From assembly GCA_050084985.1 (NCBI GenBank), contig JBITNC010000001.1, forward strand, positions 76,508,001 to 76,572,000: a stretch of DNA of 64,000 nt. Direction: 5' to 3'. A program made the translations under genes and the position numbers. This DNA comes from Nageia nagi. Taxonomy: Eukaryota; Pinophyta. This document shows positions 22,081-33,246 of this stretch, piece after piece; position 1 is the first letter of the stretch, and the number at the start of each line of letters is the position of its first letter. The notes beneath the pieces were generated by a model. That model saw only the letters and a list, made by a program, of their open reading frames with translations. It was not told the origin of the DNA and did no database searches.

Positions 22081-24182
22081 GTTGATTTTCATGATATTTT
22101 GAGAAGTGTTAGAAATAACCTTGACCTACCTTTACAAGAATCTTACCCTAGTAACCATGATACTTGTAGTGATACTAAATCTACAAGCTCTAGTAAGAAA
22201 ATGAATGTTATTAGTGAAACTCCGCATATATTTGATACAAATATTGAACATTTTGAATTTGAAACTATAAGTTTGAATATTCATGAGGATAATTTTAATG
22301 ATAATATTGAAATTGAATAATTAGATAGAATTCCTAGCCACATTTGATCTATCAAGGAATCACTATTTGGTAGAGAAAAATTAGATTTTTTTTTTGCCCA
22401 TAATGTTGAAATTGTTATTGAAATTCTAATAAATTATGAGTTATTAGAAGAGAACTCTATAGCTTTGCAATCATCGAATAGGTTTTTTTATTATGAAAAT
22501 GCAAGTTCAACAAGATGGAGGGTTTTACTATCAATACAAATGCCGCTAATGGCGTGACATCCTATGAACATGCCACCATTGACCTAAATGAAGTTGAGAT
22601 AGAAGCTCCTTTTGAAGGTAGTGAAGATGTATCAAATCCCCTGATTAAAGTAGCTATTGAGAAAGATGGCATGAAAAGTGAAGATGAAGATTATGACTAC
22701 GTGATTCTCAAGCTTGATCACTTTAAAATAGGTACACTTCCTAAAGGTAAGGATATTGTATAGAATGATGATCCTGATGCTAAGCTTCAAGTAAAATTTG
22801 CAAATCTTGTTAATGATGCTTATAAGAAAAATCTTGATTGGTCATTAGAAGAGCATAATATTAAAATTGAAATCCTTCATGATATTCAAGAAACCATCCC
22901 CTTTCATTTGGATCCTTATACAAAATAATTAGAGTTTGTGGTGACATTGCTTGAAAAAATTGACCATGAAAGAGTGAATAAAATTGGACCATTTGTTGTA
23001 CATAAAGAGAATGAATTTAGAAATGCAAAAGTTCCACCTCAAACCCCTCCACCACCCCAAATAGATAATATACCTATTATTCAAAATCAATCTCCTATAG
23101 GCTCAAATCCAATGAAGGAAAGAATCAAGAAATTGGAAAAGGAATTGCTTAATGATGATGCAGATAATTTCTTATTTTGCTTAAAGCATCCTTTTATTGA
23201 TAGAACTATTTATAAAGTGCTTATTTGTAAAAAGAATATTAAATTTACAAAGTTTAATGGTTTGAAAGAACCTAAGATGCATGTTATAAAATTTCAAGAA
23301 GAAGCTATGGAATATATGTATGATGAAGATTTGCTTGCTAAATTATTTTCACATAGTTTGAAAGATGAGGCATTGGAATAGTAATTTCTTCTTCTTGAAA
23401 ATGTATTTATAAGTATGAGGATTTGATTCATCAATTATTGCAATACTTTATATACAATATTATTGAAAAGGTTCAATTTAAAGACTTATGTAAAATTAAG
23501 CAATTGCCTAACCAATCATTGGCTTCTTTTATGAAAATATGGAAACATACTACTAATAAGATCATTATGCCTAAGCAAGATTTGAAAGATACATTTTCAA
23601 TTGCTTTATTACCTATATATAAGTTATCGATTATTTCTAATTGTGGCATAATATTTAGAGGAATGATGGACGCTTTGTTTAAAAAAAGTGGCTTGCATTG
23701 AGAAACTTTATGCTATGCATAATAGCAAACCTCAAATATATGACAAAAAGCTAAACATTCCTAAAAATAGTAAGAAACCTGAAGTAAATAATGTTGATAA
23801 CAAAAATAATAAACCTTGAACATATAAAAAGAATAGTCCTATGAGTAATAATAAACCTCAAAAGAAATTTACAAAGTTGACTGATATTGTCTATAATATT
23901 CTTAATGTGTTGTTGAAAGAAGAACTTGTTAAGCTTCCACCTATTATTGAGCCTAAATTTCCTAATGGTGTGCCTAAGAATTTTAGATATGAACTTGTTA
24001 AGCTTCCACCTTATTTAAATTATTATTTTACTAATAAATGTAGATGTAGCAATGAAAACTCAAAAAATGGTAGACAAGAAATGAAATCTAATGTTGTTAA
24101 TGATGTGCATACCTATTCATACTCCACCCACAACATGAAAAACACAAAAATAAGGTACCTCTCTTTGTCCTTACCTCTGTAA
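22081..24182 (+). pseudogene. Ty3/gypsy gag-like frames, broken
   Basis: Five open segments (22099-22320, 22515-22763, 22938-23381, 23423-23701, 23841-24182) form one degenerate gag. The core reads IKFTKFNGLKEPKMHVIKF, then YDEDLLAKLFSHSLKDEALE and LCKIKQLPNQSLASFMKIWK, typical of the retrotransposon gag family in plant gypsy elements. Near the end, LKEELVKLPP resembles the LLKxxLIxLPP motif that precedes the zinc-binding region in Tat-type gag. The expected CxYH...H...C motif is not intact. An acidic N-terminal part (22515-22763) has no recognised domain. Gag would form particles; this copy cannot. No protease or RT follows before the copia insertion. Confidence 0.75.
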
Positions 24183-25154
24183 AATGTGTCTAGGTTGCTA
24201 AACCATCCCAGGTATGCAAGGTTATTGCTTAAACTATAAAAATTGTAACTATAGTGTATATTAGGTAGGTTTCTTCTTTTCTTGACCATTGTGAATTGTT
24301 CTTCATTATATGTATGAGGTTGTTGATGTTTTCTTTCCATGGGAAATTATTCTTTCACTTTTTTTTAAAAATCTCCATTATACAACTTTAATCCCACATC
24401 GCCAATGGCATTCCACCTATTTTGTTTATGTTTAGTGCATTCATATCTCATTCAAGTGATGAAAATGATAACTTAACTTCATTAAATAGAAAAAACTTAA
24501 ACTTGTTTGCAATAGGTTCATTTGTCACCTTGGAGCCTAGCTAGGAGGTTTATTAGTTTGGTTCATTGTTGTTTGTGAATTTTAAGTGCTTGATTATTAT
24601 TAATATGTGATGTTGGATTAATATGTATATTGAAGTTCATTTTATGGATTTATCAAAATATAAAGATACATACACATGTATTTAATGGATGGTTTATTGC
24701 TTCTTATTGAAACTAGTACTTTGTAAATTTACATGTCTTATTCAAACACATTTTCCCATAAGATTGAGCCAAAATGTAATCATATATATATATATATAAA
24801 CATGTTTTTATTCAATAACACATTGTACAAATATAAAGTAAACCATTCACATTCATAAACCAAATAAATCAAACACATTTTCCCATAAGATTGAGCCAAA
24901 ACTAATTATTATATATATATATATATATAATATAATATACAAAAAGGAATATACAATGAAGGGATGAACCAATTCCATGACCTAGCTACTGGTGGAGACT
25001 ACTGCCACTACTGGTAGTATCCCCCATCTTCTACCTAACCATGTGGTTACTACCACTAGCTATTAACACCAAGACTCTCCATGATACCTCACTAGTACTA
25101 ATACCCTAAGCTTCTAGGAGAGCCTTGGTCCTCTTCTAATTCATTCAAAGAATG
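24183..25154 (+). other. Non-coding gypsy internal sequence with (TA)n tracts
   Basis: Two (TA)n runs (about 24782-24798 and 24912-24931) each follow a copy of the phrase cacattttcccataagattgagccaaaa, so the segment was duplicated. The part next to the copia insertion reads continuously into 53040 once the copia is removed. No gene is visible. Confidence 0.55.
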
Positions 25155-25159
25155 GCTAC

Positions 25160-25654
25160 TGAAGGAACTAACACTAACAAGATAAATTCCTAATCAACCA
25201 AGATCATATGAAAGCTCATAATAAGTTCTAACAAACTCACAAAGCAATCTCACAACACAAGATGTAAGTGGTTCCTCTAACTAGGAGTACATCCACAAAC
25301 TAGATCTTTTCTTCAATCACGAATACAACTCTCTTACAATTCTCCTAATATCAAATCCTACACTTTTATCTTATAGCATAAATTTACTCCACTATTGGTG
25401 TGTGATCACAAAGAGGGATCATTCTATTTATATGCCAAAATCCCTCTTTGGATCACCCTTTTATCCAATGTACAAAAGCATTACATGCACATCCTTTTAC
25501 CTAAGGGGCATGCTCATGACATGGAATATAGGACAAGTTACATTATCATATTCACTTAAATACTTAAAGTATCAAATGATACCCTTAAGTATTAGTGAAC
25601 TTACATAGAAAATTTAATACAAACCTTTACAATAATGCATTATACATTCCAACA
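25160..25654 (-). repeat. 3' LTR of copia element 5
   Basis: On the minus strand it starts TGTTGGAATG at 25654 and ends AGTTCCTTCA at 25160. The purine tract is on the right (complement of ctcccctttaatg, from 25655). The TATA-like catataaatag is near 25424-25434. Confidence 0.92.
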
Positions 25655-26461
25655 CTCCCCTTTAATGCAATATTGGGATAGAGTGAGTAAGAAAGAAGAA
25701 GAAGAAAAAGTAAGAGAGTTCTCCTCCAAATAGACACAATAGAGATGAGAATTTTTTACATATTTATGAAGTAAAAGATCTAGTTTGAGACTCACTACTT
25801 TGCCAAATACAATCATTAATCACAATTGATTTTAATGTACATAAAATAGTCATCCAATTAAAAGTCATGAAGAGTCTCCAAGAGCTTACATACCTAAGGT
25901 AAGTAACCTGCAATCTCAAAGGATCTTGCAAGTCATAAGTAGCTCAAATAACAAGATCAGTTAGATGCATCATATTCCTATCAACAAGGATAGATGAATC
26001 ACATAAATGCCATCATGAACTAATTAACTGTGCACTATAAGTCATCATAAAGATGCCATTCCAAAAATTCATATTCACCTGTTGTATATAAAACATGTGT
26101 TGATTATCATTATAAAATAGAACATGCACATATGAGTTTCTCACATATGGATAACTAAATAGTGCCAAAAGACACACAAGAGTTCCTCACACATGGATAA
26201 CTGAACAATGCTAGATTGACCAAAAAATAGAGTATGCACATATGAATTCCTCACATATGGATAACTAAATAGTGCGAAAAGACACATAAGAGTTCCTCAC
26301 ACATGGATAATTGAATATTACTAGATTGGCCAATTTTGTACAATAAGTTTCTCATGTAGAGTAAACTTACCATGAAGATGTACAATAAAATCAACACTAT
26401 ATAGCATAAAATCCTCTTAAGGGTGAAGTTATCATCACAAACATGAATTAAAAATAAGAAT
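25655..26461 (-). other. 3' untranslated region of copia element 5
   Basis: It includes two tandem copies of about 115 bp with paired phrases like cacatatggataactaaatagtgc and ttcctcacacatggataactg (26128-26330), then one hairpin unit of the type in elements 1-3 (26338-26383). The pol stop lies just above it. No gene is visible. Confidence 0.6.
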
Positions 26462-27507
26462 TTAAACTTCACTTCCCTTTAAGGGCAACTTCACCAACTT
26501 GATAACATCCCCAAGCTTACAAAATTGAGCTTCTAAAAGAAGCTTAGTGAATAAATCAGTAGATTTCAAGGTGGATGGACAATACTCTAGGTGTATGATA
26601 TCATCAAGAACCTTTTCATTAATAAAATGGGCATGGATTTCCACATGTTTTGTTCTCTAATGGAACACTAGATTATTAGCCAAAGAAATAGTTGATTGAT
26701 TATCTAAAGAGATCAAAGGTGAGCCACCTTGCTCATACCCAATTTCTTTCAAAAGATGCCTTATCCAAATGGCTTCTTGGGTTGCAATAGACATGGTATG
26801 ATATTCAAATTCTATGGTGAAAAGAGAAATAGTAGGTTGCTTCTTGGAACCCAAGAGATAGCACTTGAACCAATGCTAAACACATACATAAAAGTTGATT
26901 TCTTATCATCTCTATCTCCCCCATAGTTAAAATCTAAGAATTCAAAGAGAAAAATGAGGGTAACTTGGAATAATTGAGAGCAAGATCTTTGGTTCCTACA
27001 ATATACTTCAAGATTTGTTTAACAGCATTAAGATGCTCAACATAAGATTTTTGCATGAATTGTGCCATTAGATTCACTGCAATAGCAATATCTAGCCTAG
27101 ATATAGTCAAATACAAAACACTACCAATTAATTACCTATAAATTATAGCACTAGCTAATTAAGAATTAGAGCTTAGAGAAATAATGATTCTAAGAGAGAT
27201 TAGGATTGCAGCATATCTACACTTCTCCATTCCAAACTTTTGCAAGATGTTTGATATATACTTAGATTGATTGAGGTAAGTAATATCCTTGTATTGATAC
27301 ACTTGCATTCCAAAATAGGAGTACAAGAGATCAAGATCAATCATTTCAAATGATGCCTTAAGTTGGATATACACTCTTGAATGATTTCATCATTGTTTTT
27401 AGTAATCAAAATATCATCCACATAAAGGAGAATCAAGACCACATCTTTCCCTTGATTGAGCACATATAGATCAAAGTTAGAAAAACACTTGGAGAATCCA
27501 GTATCTA
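26462..27507 (-). pseudogene. Copia RT C-terminal part and RNase H of element 5, broken
   Basis: Reading leftwards on the minus strand: YVDD (catalytic pair, near 27410), then DLDLLYSYFGMQVYQYKD, YLTISRLDIAIAVNLMAQFM, RNase H with FTIEFEYHTM, VEIHAHFINEK, and DLFTKLLLEAQF ending SEV and a stop at 26462-26464. Several stops and frameshifts separate the segments. It continues at 36689 beyond the young insertion: the sequence before 27513 joins in sense to that after 36683 through one caaag copy. Confidence 0.9.
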
Positions 27508-27512
27508 CAAAG

Positions 27513-27982
27513 TGAGAGAATTAGCACTACTCTAATCCTCAAGGTCCAAGACTAGGAAACTCAATCATACAACATTCACACAAGATAACACAAGTGTAAT
27601 GTGGTTCCTCCCTCCTTGGGAGTACATCCACAACTAGTATCTCAATTCTCAAGTATGCCCCTCTTACAACTATTCTCTTCCTCTCCTACACAAACTAGTA
27701 GAATAATCTTACTCCAAAACTTAGATGTGTTACAAGAGGAGAGGCCCTCTATTTATAGCTTGAGAGCACCTCCCTAACCTCCCTTTAACCCAAGGGTAAG
27801 GTTAGGGTTACAATAAATGTATGACCTAACTTTAACCTACCAACTAACCCCATGGTTAGGTCAAAGTCCACACATAATAAAGAATTCAATTAATCCCTTA
27901 AGGTATTTACATATCCTTTAAGTGATTAATTGAACTTACAAGGAGTTTAGATATTCACAATATTTCATTACAAATTCTAACA
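27513..27982 (-). repeat. 3' LTR of copia element 3
   Basis: On the minus strand the 470-bp LTR runs TGTTAGAATTTG (27982) to CTAATTCTCTCA (27513). The purine tract is the complement of ctcccccttaatg from 27983. The TATA box lies at 27749-27758 (complement of ctatttatag). Confidence 0.96.
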
Positions 27983-28465
27983 CTCCCCCTTAATGCAATA
28001 TTGAGATAGAGCATAGAAGAGAGAAGAGAGAGAGTAAGAGAGAGTTCTCCTCCATAGAGATGCAAGTGGAGATGAGAACATTTACATATTTGAGAATCTT
28101 TTGAGAACTAGTATGAGACTCACTACATTACCATTTGACAAAATGGTTTACAATACAATCATTAACCACAACTAGTTTCACTGTACATAGTAGTCGATCA
28201 ACTTTAAGCTGACATGTGAGTTTCCATGAGCTTGCTTTCACAAGGTGAGTAACCTGCATTTCTAAAGAAGATCCTGCATGCTACAAGCAACTCATGAACA
28301 AAATCAGTTAGATGCATCATATATTCAAATAAAAGAATCAAATAATGTCATCTTATAAATAACTGATTAATGGTGCACTATAAGTCATCACAAAGATGCC
28401 AAGCCATCACTCATAGTCACCTGTTGTATAAAGTCATGTGTTGATTATTAATAGAGTATAAAAAT

Positions 28466-28843
28466 TGTACAACGAGTTTCTCACGTAGAGCAAACTCACC
28501 ACGGAGGTATAGAATGTACAATAAGTTCATCATGCAGAGTAAACTTACCACAAAGGTATATTAATTATATGCTCAAAAAATTGTACAACGAGTTTCTCAT
28601 GCAGAGCAAACTCACCACGGAGGTATAAAATATACAAGTTTGTCACGCAAAGTAAACTTACCATGGAGGTATAAAATGTACAAGTTTGTCATGCAGAGTA
28701 AACTTACCATAGAGGTATAAATATGTACAACAAGTTTGTCACGCAGAGCAAACTTACCACGGAGGTATAAAATAATCAACACTCTATAACAACAATTGTA
28801 CAACAAGTTTGTCATGCAGAGCAAACTTACCATGGAGGTATAG
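28466..28843 (-). repeat. Tandem hairpin array in the 3' region of element 3
   Basis: Seven units are present. On the plus strand each reads like acaagtttgtca...gcaaacttacc. Two units (28470 and 28587 regions) have gagttt/aaactc where the others have aagttt/aaactt, keeping the stem. It lies between the pol stop and the 3' LTR, as in elements 1 and 2. Confidence 0.83.
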
Positions 28844-28905
28844 AATGTATAATCAAAAAAGGCCTCTTAGAGGTGAAGTTGTCATCACTAACAAAAGTTC
28901 AAACT

Positions 28906-30405
28906 TCACTCCCCCCTTAAGGGCAACTTCACCAACCCGAGAGAATCCCTAAGCTTACTGAACTGAGCTTCAGGAAGGGGCTTGGTGAATAGATCAACGA
29001 AGTTTTCAGTAGATGGACAATACTCCAAGTGTATGATGTCATCTAGAACCTTCTCCTTGATAAAATGGGCTTAGATTTCCACATGTTTGGTTCTCGGATG
29101 GAACACAGGATTCTTAGCCAAAGAGATAGCTGATTGATTATCTGAAGAAATAAGAGATGGGCCATTTTCCTTATACCTAATGTCATTCAGAAGATCCCTC
29201 AGCTAAATAGCTTCTTGGGCGGCAATAGACATGGCTCGATATTCAGCTTCGATGGTAGAAAGAGTCACAGTAGGTTACTTCTTGGAAGCCCAAGAGATAA
29301 CACCTAAACCAATGCTGAACACATATGTAGAGGTTGATTTTCTGTCATCTCTATCTCCCCCATAATCAGAATTTGAGAACCCTGAGAGAATAATTGAGGG
29401 CACTTTGGAATACTTAAGAGCAAGATCCTTTGTCCCTACCACATACCTCAAGATTTGCTTCACAGCATTGAGGTGTTCAACATATGGTTTTTGCATGAAT
29501 CGTGCCATCAGATTCACTGCAAAGGCAATATCAGGTTGAGAGATAGTCAGATACAAAAGACTACCAATCAATTGCCTATAAGTTGTAGCATCAGCCAACT
29601 GAGAATCTGAGCTCAGTGATACAACAATTCCAGGAGAAATAGGTATTGCAGCATATCTACACTCCTCCATTCTAAACTTTTGCAAGATGTTTGATATATA
29701 CTTAGATTGACTAAGATAAGTACAATATTTGTGTTGGTATACTTGCATTCCAATATAGTAATGCAATAGACCTAGATTAGTCATTTTAAATGTTGCCTTC
29801 AGTTTGGATATGCACTCTTGGATGATTTCAATATTATTGCCTATTATGAGAAGATCATCCACATAAAGGAGAATTGAGACCACGTCTTTTCCTTGATTGA
29901 GTACATAGAGATCTGAGTTAGAGAAGCACTTGGAAAAACCAATATCTGCAAAGAATCCTAAAATTTTCTTGTACCATGTTCTAGGGGCTTGTTTAAGTCC
30001 ATACAAAGACTTCTTTAGCTTGCACACAAGAGACTCTTTTCCTTCTAGAATAAATCCTTCTGGTTGATTCATGTAGATTTCTACATCCAAGTCACCATTG
30101 AGAAATGCACTCTTGACATCAAGTTGAAAAACTTTCCAACCTTGAGCTACAGAAAGAGCAAGGATTATCTTAATAGTAGGCATCTTGGCCACAGGAGCAA
30201 AGGTTTCCTCATAATCAATACCATATTTCTGAGGGAATCCTTTGGCCACTAACCTTGCTTTGTATTTTTCAACTTCTCCATCAGAATTGTACTTGACCTT
30301 GTATATCCATTTATTTCTAATCACATTTTTCTCATTGGGATAAGGAACCAAATCCCAAGTTTCATTTTTCATGAGTGCCTCATACTCAACTTTCATAGCT
30401 TCCAT
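28906..30405 (-). pseudogene. Copia reverse transcriptase and RNase H of element 3, broken
   Basis: A long open segment (30405 to 29275, 376 codons) holds almost all of [33 protein letters not shown] with the first catalytic aspartate, LYGLKQAPRTW and YVDDLLIIG with the catalytic pair, then the start of RNase H (DRKSTSTY). A TAA after WASKK, a TAG in QEAI-LR and a TAA in VEI-AHF break RNase H. The end reads DLFTKPLPEAQF and stops at 28906-28908 after one extra G near the end changes the last residues. A TAG just before MEAM separates this from the upstream frame. RT motifs are intact, but the enzyme could not be made within a full polyprotein. Confidence 0.94.
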
Positions 30406-31934
30406 CTAACACTCTTGCTTGGAAGCTTATTTGAATGTTGATGGCTCATTCATATTATCAATTTTGGCAAATAAGGATTTATTCAAGGTCATACTCCTTG
30501 TAATTCTTTGAGCTGGAGAATTTCGCTCTTGTGGTGACTTCCCTACATGATCATCCAACTAGTTAGGTGCAGGCATAGAATCATCTGAATCAGACACCTC
30601 AGCATGAGAAGTCGTATCCTCAGGAAGTTCATTGAACTTGACATCCCTAGAAACAAAGACTATTTTATGGGATAAGGAGTAGAACCTGTAACCTCTATGC
30701 TGATTATCATACCCCACACAGATGCATTTTTCTAATCTTTTATCTAGCTTCTTTCTTTTCTCTGAGGTAATGAAGGCAAATGCATCACAACCAAAGACCC
30801 TAAAGTGTGAGATGTTAGGTTTATTTCCTGTCCATGCTTCATATGGAGTTTTTCCTTCAACTACTTTAGTAGGATACCTATTTAGGGTGTGAATAGTAGT
30901 GTGAATAGCTTCTCCCCATAAGAAACTAAGAAGGTTACCCAACATACATCTTGCCATTTCCATAATGGTGCAATTCTTCCTTTCAGCAACTCCATTTTGC
31001 TAAGGGGTGTAAGGGATTGTGAATTGTCGCTTGATCCCATGTTTAACACAATTATCGTTAAACTCATTACTATTATACTCACCCCCATTATCAGATCTCA
31101 CATCTTGATCTGAAAATTAGTTTGATTTTCAACAAGTGCCTTGAAGTCTTTAAACCTGTCAAAAGTTTGATCCTTGTGCTCAAGTAGATAACCAAATGTC
31201 ATCCTACTGAAGTCATCAATGAAGGTCAAAACATAAGAAGCTCCCCCTAGAGACTTAGTCTGAAATGGACCCATCAAATCTGAATGCACAAGCTGAAGAG
31301 GATGAGTAGCCCGAGTTGCCTTATCTTTTTCAAACTTTTGCCTATTCATCTTTCCTAGAATGCACCTTTCACAAAGACCAATTGTGGATGAAATATTAGG
31401 TAAACCTTCCACACATTTTTGATTTTTCATATCTTGAATACTCTTGTGGTTAAGGTGCCCTAATCATTGATGCCAAAGATTACCCTTTGAACAAACATTT
31501 GCAGCAAGACAAATCTTTGAAGGAACTTGATCCATAATATAAAGGTCATTATTTACTGATCCTTTCATCAAGGTGGCAAGTCCTTTCTTAACACACCAGG
31601 AGTGTGAGGTAAACTCAAATGAGCATCCTTTCCTTGTAATCTGAATTATGGAGATAAGATTCATCCTTAGTTTAGGCACATAAAAGACATTATCAAGAGC
31701 CTTTCCATGAATCTTCACATTTCCTATTCCTTGAACATTAAGAACTGTATTATCACCTATCACAACTGTATCCTTGTTGTACTTATGAAAGTTTTCAAAC
31801 TTATCCTTTTCATAACACATGTGATTAGTGCATCCTGAATCAACAATCCAATCATTTGAAATAGTTTGAGTCATTGAGTAGTAGGCAATAGTAGCAGCAT
31901 GCTTGTTCTTCTTTTTATTATTTAAATTTCTCAC
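30406..31934 (-). pseudogene. Copia protease and integrase of element 3, broken
   Basis: The protease keeps its catalytic D-S-G triplet (WIVDSGCTNHMCYEKDKFEN), unlike element 2. The pre-integrase region (CERCILGKMNRQKF) and the integrase core follow, with D in HSDLMGPF, D in RSDNGGEYN and E in NGVAERKN. Lesions: TGA in LWHQ-LGHL (shared with element 2), a 2-nt loss after QIKM near 31098 that shifts frame, TAG in TP-QNG, TAG in N-LDD and TAA before ASKQEC. Integrase would insert the element; here it is split into three or more pieces. Confidence 0.93.
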
Positions 31935-32793
31935 ATTTTCATTTCCCTTACCTTTTTGAGCAAATTCTTTTTACTATAATCATACTCTTTGTGCCCAAAG
32001 ATGCCACAAAAGTTACAATTTCCATCAAACTTTTCCTGCAGTGTTGGTTTGCTTGATCTAGCTTTGTCATTCCTTTGCTTGAAGTTGCTGTGCTTCCTGA
32101 TGGTAGATGAGGATTTGTTATCTTTGAATTTATAATATTTGAACATCTTCTTGAAAGGAGTTTTGGTTGCTCCTAGAGCAATGCTATTATCCTTTGGAGA
32201 AAAGTTCAACATTTTATTGTTCAAAGTTTTCTCATGCTTCAGAAGGAGTCTAAAAGGTTGTCAAGAGAGATGAAATCTTCTTCATCATCGAGCCTAGTCT
32301 CCATAACTATGACAAAGTTACTAAACTTTGTAGAGAGGCTTTGAAGAATGATGAAGACCATGAACTCATCATTGATCCAATTGCACCCACAACCAACCAT
32401 TTGTGTCCTGAGGTCAATGATTTTGTTCATGTAGATAGAAGCACTTTCATCTTCACCTTGACGATATTGCAATAACTTTTGTAGAATGGTGAACCTCCTT
32501 GAAAATTTTGACCCAAGGTAAATTTTTTTTAGTCTATCCCAAGCTTCTTTTGCTGATGTTGAAGAAGAGATCATGAGAAGGATGTCATCTGAAACTGCAT
32601 GATAGATCATTGAAGTTGCTAACTCATTCTTTGAGTTGTAGATTTTAAGAGCCTTCTCATCTGTAGGAGCGACCAAATCTTCATTAACTATCTACCATAG
32701 CTTCCTTGCTTGTAACTCAGCTCTCATACGAGGTTCCCATATGTTGAAGTTCGAACCGTTGAGTATATGCTTGGGTATGAAGGTTTCAACCAT
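31935..32793 (-). pseudogene. Copia gag of element 3, broken
   Basis: The start is ATG at 32793-32791 (MVETFIPKHIL), preceded by a good splice acceptor. The TAG in KLW-IVNED is at the same codon as in element 2. The gag domain continues (AKEAWDRLKKIYLGSKFSRR). One-base loss near 32245 and another shift near 31965 change frame around the zinc knuckle, which itself reads CNFCGIFGHKEYDY. The last ligand is therefore tyrosine instead of cysteine in this copy. Gag would pack the RNA; this one is not functional. Confidence 0.92.
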
Positions 32794-32796
32794 TGT

Positions 32797-33246
32797 CTGT
32801 ACAAAAGTAAATATGCAATAAGAATGTAAATTTTTACAAGTTTCCATCTATACAAATCAAACATAAGTAAACATGTCCCACATGTGTAAATTTATAAACC
32901 ATGATCTATAGAGGAATAAAGTTGGGGTTATTTTCTTGTATAGAATTAGGCCTTCACCTGGATGCTCGCAAGGTGGAGCCCAGGTACTACCAATCCTCAA
33001 CTAGTTCACCTTGGTTAGTAATATACTCTCACAAGGAGAAGTACCAACTAGTTTCCAAAGATCCGATGTATCTTGTATCGGCCATTTTAATTATCTTGAT
33101 TAAGGTTTTCAGTTTTCCTCCTAGGTTATCAGGATAATCCCTGAATGGACGTGCGAACATGTGGTATCACTACACACATGCCTGTCCACCTAATAGAGTT
33201 ATTTCCAATCCAACAGAGGTCTTAGGGGCAATTAAGATGGACTTAC
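32797..33246 (-). other. Candidate intron upstream of gag in element 3
   Basis: On the minus strand, donor GGTGGTAAGTCC (GT at 33246-33245) and acceptor ACTTTTGTACAG (AG at 32798-32797) enclose 450 nt. The upstream small frame (33429 downward, containing DLFGEPQGEDRADW) would join the gag frame three bases before its ATG. Inference only; it matches element 2 in position. Confidence 0.5.
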
